Source: Elmis aenea
Lineage: Eukaryota; Arthropoda; Insecta; Coleoptera; Elmidae
Reading direction: 5' to 3'
Assembly: GCA_947652605.1 (NCBI GenBank)
Contig: OX393577.1
Span: forward strand, 51,311,494-51,375,493
Length of the DNA stretch: 64,000 nucleotides
The notes under the pieces: model-generated
What the model saw: the letters and a program-made list of their open reading frames with translations, nothing else
What the model was told of the DNA's origin: nothing
Databases searched by the model: none
Position numbers and translations under genes: made by a program
Part shown: piece by piece, positions 1-8,800 of the stretch
Layout of the letters: the number at the start of each line of letters is the position of its first letter
How positions within the stretch are numbered: the first letter of the stretch is position 1

Positions 1-72
1 ATTGCAAAATATTTATTTAGTTGTATTATTTTAAAATGTGTTAATCTGTTAAGTTGTTTTTATAGGTATCCG

Positions 73-195
73 GAAGATTCACCGTAAAGCAATTCACCGA
101 CAGCAATTCACCGAATATCAATTCACCGCATACGCAATTCACCGCATCGTCGAAAAATAAATGGATATAAATTACATGGTTTTCGGTGAATCTTC
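73..195. repeat. AATTCACCG minisatellite flanked by a 12-bp inverted repeat
   Basis: The word AATTCACCG occurs exactly at 91-99, 105-113, 120-128 and 136-144, with a variant GATTCACCG at 76-84, so the period is 14-16 bp and the spacers vary. GAAGATTCACCG (73-84) has its exact reverse complement at 184-195, so the block could fold with the array in the loop. The spacing and degenerate spacers resemble an array of protein-binding sites in a non-autonomous transposon more than a slippage-born microsatellite. No TIR or target duplication was found, so the element limits are unknown. Confidence 0.7.
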
Positions 196-678
196 AATTT
201 TAAAATTTTATTTTTTAGTTTATTTAATCTTTTAAATAGCATTATTTATTTTCAAAAATGTCACTGGAAAACTTTAAAGTTTTCCAATCATTTAATATCG
301 AAGATATAATTTTTTTTAAATCTATTTACCTCATGTGGTTTTTTTAAATACTTCTTTGATTATATAATGTAGGCTCTTTATATAAAGGTAATAAATTTAT
401 TTATCATACGAAAGTAATGTTTTAGGTCTTTTTAATGACATACTTAAATTGTAAGGTGCCCTTTAAAAGGAAAACCTAAGTCCATAAAATAACAAAATGT
501 ATTATTTGCACCAAAGAAAATTTCTTTCTAAACTTCAATTATTTTATCGTAACGAAACTACACCCTCTTGATAATATTTTAGAACAGCAAAAAACTAGAT
601 GGTTCGAAAAATATAATAATTTTGTTACATTTGCTACTCATTTTGTTTTTTTTTTTGGGATGTGTGTGTGGAAAAATT
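196..678. other. AT-rich sequence, nothing recognised
   Basis: Between the two minisatellites I see AT-rich DNA with homopolymer runs and no convincing coding frame, TIR or tRNA-like structure. Confidence 0.5.
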
Positions 679-782
679 GAACTGTCTGGAAGTTGGTATT
701 TCGGTAAGTTGGAATATCGAAAAGTTATTGTCTCAATAAGTTGGCCGTCGGGAAGTTTGCTGTCAAAATGTTGTCCGGCACC
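679..782. repeat. AAGTT-headed degenerate minisatellite, period 15-16 bp
   Basis: Successive units begin at about 690 (AAGTTGGTATTTCGGT), 706 (AAGTTGGAATATCGAA), 722 (AAGTTATTGTCTCAAT), 738 (AAGTTGGCCGTCGGG), 753 (AAGTTTGCTGTCAAA) and 768 (ATGTTGTCCGGCACC). Heads are conserved and tails diverged, with a TC or CG pair around the tenth base. Short open frames on both strands here are a by-product of the repeat. Confidence 0.6.
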
Positions 783-1199
783 CATTGACAAACTATCCAT
801 AATCGAGATTCAAAAACAATAATAACGATTTTTGTTCTTCGATTTAATAAAACGTGAAGAATGTCGAAATTCGGATGCAAGACCTGACATTCGCTGAGGA
901 GCTTCGGATCAGTAAATTAATTTAATTCCAATTTAAGATGCATTTTGGAAAGTTACGTTTCAGCGTTACAGTTAGGTACTGCAATTTTGAGATTTATTGA
1001 AAGTGTTTTAAGTTATTTAAGTTTTGTTTTATGTTTTATTACTTCTTGATGTTTTCTTTAATTCTACTAGTTTGTTTCTTGATTAACAGTATGTTTCTAT
1101 GGTTTGTTTTTGTATCAATTAATAGCAACATTAGCAGCAAGACACTTAAAATTGGGAGAAAAGTTAGGAAATGACCCTTCCCATAATATAATCCATTGG

Positions 1200-1299
1200 C
1201 AGACTTAAATTTAATGAGTACCGATTAATCGAATAAAATGCCGATTGCTAAGTTATCGGCCAAAAAGTCTGTACGACCGATTTAACGTTGCATCCCTAG
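1200..1299. mobile_element. Possible hAT-like element end with ATCGG/CCGAT words
   Basis: Read on the minus strand from 1299 the sequence begins CTAGGGATGCAACG and holds several ATCGG/CCGAT words (CCGATTAATCG, GCCGATTG, TTATCGGCC, GACCGATT). A GGGATGCAACG start followed by short self-complementary words is typical of several insect hAT ends. The opposite end and the 8-bp duplication were not found, so this is a partial call. Confidence 0.35.
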
Positions 1300-1306
1300 T
1301 AGATAT

Positions 1307-1319
1307 CTAAAGCAACAGT
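1307..1319. repeat. Target site duplication, left copy (CTAAAGCAACAGT)
   Basis: This 13-mer recurs exactly at 2135-2147 and brackets the truncated Jockey fragment, directly abutting its poly-A tail (a T run on this strand). It defines the insertion boundaries. Confidence 0.9.
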
Positions 1320-2134
1320 TTTTTTTTCTTTAATAACTTGAACCTACAACTAGTCTTAAAGACTAACCAGCAGCTTATTTTTAACTTAAATTACTACTTG
1401 CAATCTCCAGAACTCTGACCCAGCGGCCATTCGCTCTTTTAGTCTGATGGTGTAGGTACATTTGTTTTTTCTGCACACTAACTTTAACCGAGAACTAGCA
1501 CTGCACTACACTAGGATCGTGAGGTTTTGATCGCTTGGGTCTTCGATGTTGAGAATGTTCTAACAGTAGAATGGCTTCAATGTTGACATGGTCGTGTAAC
1601 CTGGCTTCATATTTTTGGGCAAAATTCTTGAGTTCTGCCTTGACTGTCTCTATTTTAAGATCCCGATGGATGTTTTTGTTTCTCGTATTGACAATATCCC
1701 TTAGAACTTTGTTTTGAAATACTTGTATCCTACTGGTATTTGATGGTCTGGTACATCCCCATAACTGTATTCCATATGTCCATATGGGTTTTAGGACCTG
1801 CTTATACAACAGCTATTTATTATGTACCGTTAGTTTCTATTTGCGACTTAGTATCCAGTACATTTTTCTCTATTACATCCTAAGTTGTTCACATTTTTTT
1901 TTGATATGATCCTTCCAGAGGAGCTTGGTATCAAGAGTCATGCCCACGTACTTAGCTGTATTTGAATATGGGATGGTCGATCTATTTATGGTTATGGGAG
2001 TTCGCTGTTCTATTTTTTTGTTAGTGAACGTAGGTTGTACAGATTTATTATGATTACGTTTTATTTTCCACTTATTGGTCCAATAGGTGATATTGTTTAC
2101 GACTTCTTCTAATTTACTTGCAGCTTCCACTTCG
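1320..2134 (-). mobile_element. 5'-truncated Jockey-type retrotransposon, RT C-terminal part
   Basis: The minus strand encodes, in two pieces (about 2134-1873 and 1809-1495), a protein matching the C-terminal quarter of ORF2 of the complete Jockey copy at 3672-6347: TYWTNKWKIK corresponds to STWTEKWRIK, NTAKYVGMTLDTKLLW to NSAKYLGMTLDAKLRW, and KPIWTYGIQLWGC to KPVWTYGAQLWGC. The frame is lost between the pieces (about 1810-1872), so it is a dead copy. The first codon readable in the element matches internal ORF2, i.e. the insertion is 5'-truncated, and a T run at 1319-1327 is the poly-A tail. Perfect 13-bp target duplications flank it. It is clearly diverged from the full-length copy, so it belongs to a related older lineage. 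Confidence 0.9.
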
Positions 2135-2147
2135 CTAAAGCAACAGT
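2135..2147. repeat. Target site duplication, right copy (CTAAAGCAACAGT)
   Basis: Exact match to 1307-1319; marks the 5' (truncated) end of the minus-strand Jockey fragment. Confidence 0.9.
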
Positions 2148-3340
2148 GGCATAATTTTACAAAAAGTTTTGTTCTGTTGCAACTTGAATGCACGAAAAGT
2201 TTTTTTTTTTATTATGTAAGTAAATAAATATGAAATTAGGATTTTATAAAAACACAAAATAAAAGTCTGCGATCTCATTTACAGCCGTCCAGGGCTTTTT
2301 GCGAGATATTTTGTACGTTCGCACTCCTGTTATTTAATAAACAAGTGGAAATACTCTATGGACCTGTTTCATTTAATAATGTTAAAATGTTTTTACGTGC
2401 ATTCTACTCGTGTGCTGTCAAAGGTATCTAATTACATGCAAAATGTCGAGCTGAAACTGTCTGTCTGCATGCTAATTAAAGTTGTCGGGAAATATAACTC
2501 CATAACGCGTTTGTATTTTGTAATAGCTTTACTACAAACCTTTTACTTGGAAAAACTAACAGCGTCTACCATGGAAAACACTTTATATTTCGCTGTAGTG
2601 AGGAAATGTATGACATTACAATTTTTTTTATGCAAATTTATTTACTAGCTCTTTTTGAATTGACTATATCAGCCTTCGAATACTCTTTGAAAAAGAGGGT
2701 TTTAGTTGGATAATTGAATAAAATGGAAAATAGTGACAGTTTTTTTTAACAAACTAAATTGCTGTAAAAGAGTGAAGTACTTCATACTCAATTTTCTCAA
2801 AAGCTAAAACAATATTTGTAGACCGCTTTAAAATAACTCATATTTGTGTTGCTTTTAATACATATATTGCACACAAAGAGTAAATTAAGTTGCATAAAGC
2901 TTTGAGGATAAAATAAATTGCAACTAAAACAGTTTAAACATGAGAATGTTACATACACTATTACATATTTAAATATTTAGTTATGCAAGATGTTTATCCA
3001 AGGTATCAATCAAGTAATGCACATTGCTTATATTATATCATCCAAAATATTAATTTAAAAAAAAATTGTGCTAGAAGATGTGTTGCAATTTTTTTTCACT
3101 CTCTGGTATACTCGATTTTGTCTTGTTTCCCACAATCTTGTTGCTATAACAACCGACTTTCTTATTTATTTTATTTAATAAGATCACCCTATATGTTATA
3201 GAAGTACAATTTTTAATGCGTATTTAAATAAACTTTATGAAATGTATAAGATTATATTACCCGTCTATAGTAAACCGTTATTATGTAATTTATCCGAAAA
3301 TTTTGAGCGACGCTGCATTATGTTTGTCTGATAATAAATT
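2148..3340. other. AT-rich sequence, no gene recognised
   Basis: Short open frames (for example 2358-2648 and 2983-3201) lack recognisable domains, and I see no splice-bounded exon or TIR. Part of it probably belongs to the decayed DDE transposon whose C-terminal coding remnant starts at 3341, but I cannot place its left end. Confidence 0.4.
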
Positions 3341-3460
3341 TATCAACTAACCGTACCAGTGGATATTGAGGAACTACGAATGAATGTCATCACGGCTTTA
3401 AGGCAAACACCAAAAAATCACGTGAGACGAGCTATTTTTAATTTGAGAAAACGTTTTCCA

Positions 3461-3464
<4 letters not shown>
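3341..3464 (+). pseudogene. DDE (IS630/Tc1-mariner-like) transposase C-terminal remnant
   Basis: The plus strand reads in frame with VPVDIEELRMNVITALRQTP then NHVRRAIFNLRKRFPK up to 3464, where the poly-A tail (T run) of the Jockey element begins. The pattern of a PVDIEELR-type helix followed by basic residues resembles the last 40-50 residues of insect Tc1-mariner-like DDE transposases, which usually continue to a GGHFEHL motif. That motif is not seen across the Jockey insertion. A TA-flanked terminal repeat ending in GGGACACCCTG lies on the far side at 8132. I infer that Jockey inserted into the 3' part of this older transposon. Confidence 0.5.
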
Positions 3465-3501
<37 letters not shown>

Positions 3502-3671
3502 GAAATGCAACTAGTCAAGCTACTACTGACTAACGAGCACCTTAAATCTATCTTAATCTACTAGTTACTACAAATAATAGAACTCCTCCCCTCGGTGTGT
3601 CCTATTTCCTGGTTTCCACTTGGGCACGTCCCTGGCCTGCCCACTTCACTACACTACACTACCAAGCGAGC

Positions 3672-6347
3672 TTATACAAGTTCGAACGGCTTAGTTCGTT
3701 TTAGCCTTCGCACTATTGAAGCGTTGTCAAGAAGCTGTACTACCTCCACGTTGACGTGCCGGTGTAGTCGGTCCTCGTGCTTCTTGGCTGATTTCTTAAT
3801 CTCCTCGGTAACATGATTGGCTCCAAGGTCTTTATGGATATCATTGTTTCGACAGTACCATGGGGCATTTACAATTCCCCTTACCACTTTGTTCTGAAAT
3901 TTTTGGATGATTTTAATATTGCTTTTACTCGCACAGCCCCAGAGCTGTGCTCCATAAGTCCAGACCGGTTTCAGTATCTGGTTATATACTAAGGTTTTGT
4001 TTCGCATTGATAGTTGGGATTTGCTTCCCAGAAGCCAGTTCATTTTTTTATACTTTATGTTTAGTTCTTCTCTCTTCTTCTTCACGTGTTCGCTCCATCG
4101 AAGCTTAGCATCCAGTGTCATTCCTAGGTATTTTGCAGAGTTTGAGTGCGGTAATCGGTTGCCACCAATTTTTATTGGGATGTGATGTGTTTTACGATTG
4201 GTAAAATTGACGTGGACCGACTTCGTTTCGTTTAGCTTAATGCGCCATTTTTCTGTCCATGTGCTTATTTTGTTTATGGCCTGCTGCAGCTTGTTAGTTG
4301 CTTCTACGATGTTTTCTTCTACCGCTAACACTGTGGTATCGTCTGCGAACGTTGCTATTGTGGTGCCGTTAGTTTGTGGAATATCGTGGGTATATAAGAG
4401 GTATAAAACTGGCCCTAGCACGCTTCCTTGAGGAACGCCTGCTTTTATGTCTTTGAGCCCGGAATAATAATTTCCCTGCTTTATTCTGAATAGTCTTCCT
4501 GAGATATAGGATTTTAGTATTTGGCAATACTGCCCTGGTAATAACGTTTGCAGTTTAATCATTAGCCCTTTATGCCAGACCTTATCAAAAGCTTGTTTGA
4601 CGTCTAGGAAAATTGCAGCACATATTTTCTTTTCTTCTAGAGCTTTTTCTATCAGATCTGTGACTCTGTGTACTTGGTCTATTGTAGAGTGTTCCTCTCG
4701 GAATCCAAATTGATGAGTTGGTATGATATTTTTTCTTTCGATTATGATCTTCATTCGCTTTAAGAGCAATTTTTCAAAGAGTTTGGAGATAACGGGTAGC
4801 AACGAGATCGGTCTATACGAGGTAACTTCATGTGGTGGTTTTCCCTGCTTTTGGATCATTATTACTTCTGCTATTTTCCAGATTTTTGGTACGTGTTTCA
4901 GCCTAAAGGTAGCGTTTATTAGGTTTGTTAGTTTTACAATCCCCTTTCTAGGGAGTTGTTTGAGAGTTAGACCTGTTATAAGGTCGAAACCTGGGGCTTT
5001 TCTCGAGTTAATATTGTTTTTGATGTCATTCTCAACCTCCTTTGGTGTTACCAGTGGGATCTCCTCCCCACCCTCCCGTGGTAGCAGCAGCTGATCTGTA
5101 TTATTTACACTCTCACGAGTATATTGTTCATTAGGTTTAAATGTTTGTTCCAGGTGATCTGCGAATAGTTCAGCTTTATGTTCATCGCTTTTCGCCCATC
5201 TACCGTCTTCACTCCTTATAGGTGGTACTTGTAAAGCTGGTCTCTTCAGTTTTTTCGTAGCTCTCCATAGTGAGTACTCCGTCTTTTTTTCAGCCGATAG
5301 CCCTTTCATATAAGTACTAAAACTTTCATTTTTGCACTTCTGTATCTCCCTCTTCAGTTGTTGACTAAGATTATTTAAACTTGTCTTATCGGTAGGTGCT
5401 CTTGTGCGTTGCCAACGTTTACGCGCTTTTCTTTTTTCAGCAATTAGCTCACGAATTTCCTTTGGGTAGTTGTTTTCCCTTGTTTTCCCTGTGATGGGCG
5501 GAGTGTTTTTCCATGCTGCTTTCTGTATGATTTTCATAAAGTTTTCTGTTTCTTCGTCCAGCTGTTCAGTTGTTCTTAAGGGTACTGATAATTCAATATT
5601 GTTATTGATTTCTTCTTTAAACCCTTCCCAATCAGTATATTTGTTTACTAATGTTGGGTTGGATTCTTTTTTAATAACTGTTTCACTCAGTGTAAGAATT
5701 ATTCCTGAATGATCCGAGTTTAAGCCGTATTCTTCCTCGACATCTATATAATTTGCCGATATTTTTTTTGTAATGAAGAAATCTAATAGGTCTGGTATTT
5801 TTTGTACATCTGTTGGCCAGTATGTTGGTTTTTTTGTTGAGTGGTATTCACATCCATATTCCACAATGGCGTCATGTAATTCCTTTCCTTTTCTTGTAGT
5901 TAACCTTGATCCCCAGTTAATATTTTTTGAGTTGTAATCTCCACCTATTATAAATCGTTCCCCGAGGCTTCTGAGGAATCTTAGATAATTTTCTTTTTTT
6001 AGGTTGTATCTCGGTGGGCAGTACGCTGCAGCAAAAGTTACTGATTGCTTCTTAGTTTTCACCGTTACTGCTGTAGCCTGGATTTCGCTTGTTGCATATT
6101 TTATTTCCTCGTGATGTGTTATATTATTTTTAATTATAACTGCGCTACCTCCCCTCGCTGTGTTTTGGGGATGTACCGTGTGGTATAATTGGTATCCTCT
6201 TATTCTTACATAAGTTTGATTAGTTAAGTGGGTTTCTGCAAGGAGACACACATCTATTTTTTGTTCATCAAGTATTACTTGCAGCTCTTGTTGTCTATGC
6301 AATAATCCGTTGACATTCCATTCGAGTACTCTTATCGTTTCACCCAT
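3672..6347 (-). CDS. Jockey ORF2: AP-like endonuclease plus reverse transcriptase
   Basis: An 891-residue polyprotein. Residues about 5-220 form an exonuclease-endonuclease-phosphatase domain: LEWNVNG (Asn11), AETHL (Glu38), GGDYNSKN, PDLLDFFI and the catalytic SDHSG near residue 212. Residues about 490-750 are the RT: SYRPISLLP near 508, HQFGFREEHST near 545, FLDVKQAFDKVWH, GVPQGSVLGP near 640, and the catalytic FADDT near 666. The C-terminus carries the Jockey-type thumb and tail (MTLDAKLRW, WTYGAQLWGC). No RNase H domain is visible, as usual for Jockey. Length fits the clade (about 850-950). The start ATG overlaps the ORF1 stop as TAATG, suggesting translation by termination-reinitiation. 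The product nicks target DNA and reverse transcribes the element RNA. All key residues I could place are present, so it may be functional. Confidence 0.95.
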   Translation of the reverse strand: MGETIRVLEWNVNGLLHRQQELQVILDEQKIDVCLLAETHLTNQTYVRIRGYQLYHTVHPQNTARGGSAVIIKNNITHHEEIKYATSEIQATAVTVKTKKQSVTFAAAYCPPRYNLKKENYLRFLRSLGERFIIGGDYNSKNINWGSRLTTRKGKELHDAIVEYGCEYHSTKKPTYWPTDVQKIPDLLDFFITKKISANYIDVEEEYGLNSDHSGIILTLSETVIKKESNPTLVNKYTDWEGFKEEINNNIELSVPLRTTEQLDEETENFMKIIQKAAWKNTPPITGKTRENNYPKEIRELIAEKRKARKRWQRTRAPTDKTSLNNLSQQLKREIQKCKNESFSTYMKGLSAEKKTEYSLWRATKKLKRPALQVPPIRSEDGRWAKSDEHKAELFADHLEQTFKPNEQYTRESVNNTDQLLLPREGGEEIPLVTPKEVENDIKNNINSRKAPGFDLITGLTLKQLPRKGIVKLTNLINATFRLKHVPKIWKIAEVIMIQKQGKPPHEVTSYRPISLLPVISKLFEKLLLKRMKIIIERKNIIPTHQFGFREEHSTIDQVHRVTDLIEKALEEKKICAAIFLDVKQAFDKVWHKGLMIKLQTLLPGQYCQILKSYISGRLFRIKQGNYYSGLKDIKAGVPQGSVLGPVLYLLYTHDIPQTNGTTIATFADDTTVLAVEENIVEATNKLQQAINKISTWTEKWRIKLNETKSVHVNFTNRKTHHIPIKIGGNRLPHSNSAKYLGMTLDAKLRWSEHVKKKREELNIKYKKMNWLLGSKSQLSMRNKTLVYNQILKPVWTYGAQLWGCASKSNIKIIQKFQNKVVRGIVNAPWYCRNNDIHKDLGANHVTEEIKKSAKKHEDRLHRHVNVEVVQLLDNASIVRRLKRTKPFELV

Positions 6348-6349
6348 TA
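6345..6349 (-). promoter_or_regulatory. TAATG stop-start junction between ORF1 and ORF2
   Basis: On the minus strand the ORF1 stop TAA (6349-6347) shares its last A with the ORF2 ATG (6347-6345). Such one-base overlaps are known to allow termination-reinitiation in bicistronic non-LTR elements; its use here is inferred. Confidence 0.8.
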
Positions 6350-7789
6350 TATTAGTTTATTTTGGTTGGCTCCCCTTGTGCTACCCAATTCTAGTATTTT
6401 CACTCTTTCTAAAATTGCCTTGTTTATGCTATCTTGTTGATCCAATTTTTCGATTATCTTTGTTAGCATTTGATTGACCGTCATTTCTTCTTGCGACTCT
6501 TGTACGTTTACATTAGTATTTCCAGCTATTTGCCCATATGTTTTTCCCACCTGGGTTTGTGAATATTGCACTTGCTGTAGTTGTCTTGTTATATTTTCGC
6601 TGGTCTTAGTTTCTGTTTTTTTCTGATTCGAATTGTTTCTCATTTTTTGTAGCTCTGTTGCGACGACACAGCCCCTATAATTTGCCGGGTGAGCTTCACC
6701 GCAGTTAACGCATTTTGGATGGCTTTGTTTTGGTTTCTGGCAGTCTTTCGTGTGGTGTTTGCCGATGCACTTCACACATCTCGCTTCCCTTCGGCAATAT
6801 TTTTGGGTGTGCCCATATCCCTGGCAGTTTTTACATTGTGGGATTACGTTTGACCTTCTTAGCGCTTCTATTGTCACTTTCATATGTAAAATTTCTTTTA
6901 TTTCGTATATTTTCTTGCTATCTTCTTGTTTTTCAAATGTAAGCATGAAGAGTGGGAGAGGTCTTTTATCTTTCCTACTCCGTAATTGAGCTACTTGTAT
7001 AATGGCGAAGTTTTTATTTTTAAGGTCTTCTAGTACCTCGTTTTCGCTCCAAGATGCATGTATATTTCTAGCCATGACTTTAATTGGCCTCGTCTGTTTA
7101 TTTTCGAACGAGTACCATTCTATCTTACTTTGATTTAAGGCTTTGGTGATACTTCTGTAATCGTTTTCTTCTTCAGCATTAATTTTTATGTCTCCGCTCT
7201 TTAATAGGGTTGTTTGAAACTTAGGGTTGTTATTTTCTTTTAGATATTTGTGCATTTCTTGATATTTTTCTAGTTTCCCTACTATTATTGGTGGAGGTTT
7301 TGTTTTTTTCGGTTCACTCGGTACCTTTATTTCGTTCTTTTTTATCTGTTGTTGCGTAGCCATTTCCGGAGAAAATTGCATACGTCGTTTTTTATGTTTT
7401 TTCACAATCCAGTCTGTTTCTTTGCTTAATTCTTCCTCGTCTGTAAAGTATTGAATTACTTGTTCATTTTGTTTATTTTTTTCCTCATGATTTGTATTTT
7501 GTAATACGCTTAGGTTATCTCTCAACGCTTGCATTTCTTTTTCCAGTTTTTCAATAGTTTGTAGCAGTTGTTTTCTTTCAGCTATCCACTCTGTACATTC
7601 ATTATTTAGCGAAGATTGCGCTGTTATTTCGCTTGAGAACTTGTTTTGTAGGTTCGTCATTGTAAAAAGCCGTTTTAATTCACTTCTTTTTATCGCGAAA
7701 AATGTGAATTGAACAATGACTTGTGATACATCGTTGTAATCAGAAAAAAGATCTTTATTCAAAAATGTAGAAATCTGATATGGCGCCAT
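6347..7789 (-). CDS. Jockey ORF1: Gag-like RNA-binding protein with three zinc knuckles
   Basis: A 480-residue protein upstream of ORF2 in the same element. An alternative start, MTNLQNKFSSE, lies 43 codons in and would give a more typical N-terminus. Residues about 60-105 are predicted coiled coil (KQLLQTIEKLEKEMQALRDN). About 150-230 is basic and polar. About 230-315 matches the PRE_C2HC region that precedes the knuckles in Jockey Gag proteins (IKVMARNIHASWSENEV, LPLFMLTFEKQED). Three CCHC-type knuckles follow at about 319-375: CKNCQGYGHTQKYC, CVKCIGKHHTKDC and CVNCGEAHPANYRGC. The family's role is to coat element RNA in a ribonucleoprotein and help target it. The stop codon is shared with the ORF2 start. 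No frameshift or stop is seen. Confidence 0.92.
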   Translation of the reverse strand: MAPYQISTFLNKDLFSDYNDVSQVIVQFTFFAIKRSELKRLFTMTNLQNKFSSEITAQSSLNNECTEWIAERKQLLQTIEKLEKEMQALRDNLSVLQNTNHEEKNKQNEQVIQYFTDEEELSKETDWIVKKHKKRRMQFSPEMATQQQIKKNEIKVPSEPKKTKPPPIIVGKLEKYQEMHKYLKENNNPKFQTTLLKSGDIKINAEEENDYRSITKALNQSKIEWYSFENKQTRPIKVMARNIHASWSENEVLEDLKNKNFAIIQVAQLRSRKDKRPLPLFMLTFEKQEDSKKIYEIKEILHMKVTIEALRRSNVIPQCKNCQGYGHTQKYCRREARCVKCIGKHHTKDCQKPKQSHPKCVNCGEAHPANYRGCVVATELQKMRNNSNQKKTETKTSENITRQLQQVQYSQTQVGKTYGQIAGNTNVNVQESQEEMTVNQMLTKIIEKLDQQDSINKAILERVKILELGSTRGANQNKLI

Positions 7790-7905
7790 TTTGAAAGATA
7801 GAAAAAAGATATTGCCAGCCTTGAATTCTCCTTAATAAAGTGCCTTGATAATATCTCTTTTTTTTTAAATCCCAGTATTTTGCAATCTGTCCTTGATAAT
7901 ATCTG
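7790..7905 (-). promoter_or_regulatory. Jockey 5' region with a 14-bp direct repeat
   Basis: CCTTGATAATATCT occurs at 7843-7856 and again at 7891-7904, 48 bp apart, just upstream (in element orientation) of ORF1. Jockey elements carry internal promoters in their 5' UTR, so the repeat may belong to it, or the inner copy may mark the element boundary. I cannot tell which. Confidence 0.4.
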
Positions 7906-7959
7906 GATTAGAAAAAACTAGCTTCATTGGTTTTTGAATTAAAAGATAAAAACAAAAAT

Positions 7960-8132
7960 TACAAATTCTCGTTTTTTTTTCGATATCTCAAAAACTAAAA
8001 ATGATAAGCCAATTATCTCTTAAGATTATTGCTCAGCATGAAAATGCGCAACTTTTGTCTAATTTAACCGACTCTGTATGTCTAAAGATAAGCGAGATAC
8101 CCATGCTTAGCCTCGAAAAACGGGACACCCTG
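7960..8132. mobile_element. Right terminal part of the DDE transposon that hosts Jockey
   Basis: Ends ...CGAAAAACGGGACACCCTG at 8132 followed by TA. The inner sequence GATAAGCGAGATACCCATGCTTAGCCT parallels the AAGCGAGATCCCCATGCTGG of family A elsewhere in the window, showing that these element families are related. Confidence 0.6.
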
Positions 8133-8288
8133 TATACATAACTACCACATTGCTATTTAAGAAACTAAAAAGTTCTTAAAGATATAATGCAAACATACTC
8201 CTAATAAAGTAATAATGAAGACAGAAGCATGCACCAATATTCGTAATAAAATATTAAATTTTGTAGGGTTTTTTTTTTTTTTGTTTTT

Positions 8289-8800
8289 TGGCGAAACCTT
8301 TACTATTGCTTCACGTAATCCCTGGGTTCCGTAAACACCATTTGAGAAACGCTGCGCTAAAACTCCTTATAGCAACATCTTATTCATGGGGTGGGGAATA
8401 TCCCGAATTTCGAAGGTTTAGCAGTTTTGAAATGATCTATTAGACTATTTACTTTTTTAAAAACCCATAAAGAGGCGATTGTCACCTGTTTAATTTTGCT
8501 TTATTTTAGGGCCATCTTGGTAATTAGTAAATAAAAATTTGACTATCACCATTTTACAGCAAACAAAATCTAGCATATTTATTCGTTTATAGCTTGTGTA
8601 CAACGTTAGCCACGATATTTAGGTTTAAACACTTTGGTCGATTTTTGTTACATCACGCATGCCATGGAATTTTTAAAGAAAATAATATATTGTTTATAAT
8701 ACACTCCTAAATAGCTAACTTTAGTCCCATTTAATCAACCTTGTATTTTCATTATTTACGGAGATAGCAGTAATGCACTATCGAAAAGTGAAACACCCTG
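8289..8800. mobile_element. Fragmentary element ends
   Basis: CATTTGAGAAACGCTG at 8339-8354 is the reverse complement of a hAT-type end CAGCGTTTCTCAAA. A CAGGGTG-family end (GAAACACCCTG then TA) closes at 8800. No partner ends were found, so both are probably truncated. Confidence 0.35.

Larger units (their letters stand above)
3465..7905 (-). mobile_element. Full-length Jockey-type non-LTR retrotransposon
   Basis: Minus-strand element with a pure 30-nt poly-A tail (T run 3465-3494), a short 3' UTR, ORF2 (6347-3672), ORF1 (7789-6347) and a 5' region ending roughly between 7800 and 7905. Both ORFs are uninterrupted and overlap by one base in a TAATG junction. Intact frames and an unbroken A tail point to a recent insertion, in contrast to almost everything else in the window. 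The exact 5' end and a target duplication were not found. It transposes by target-primed reverse transcription in the nucleus, using ORF2 endonuclease to nick and RT to copy. Confidence 0.92.

Noticed and set aside
73..144. CRISPR-like spaced repeats
   Set aside because: Repeat units of 9 bp with 5-7 bp spacers in eukaryotic DNA; no CRISPR geometry or cas genes.
579..822. Overlapping ORFs of 73 and 66 codons on opposite strands
   Set aside because: They lie on the AAGTT minisatellite and its flank; the frame is a by-product of the 15-16 bp period and no domain is seen.
3595..5712. Plus-strand ORFs of 60-123 codons
   Set aside because: Antisense shadows of Jockey ORF2.
6715..6989. Plus-strand ORFs over the zinc-knuckle region
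   Set aside because: Antisense shadows of Jockey ORF1.
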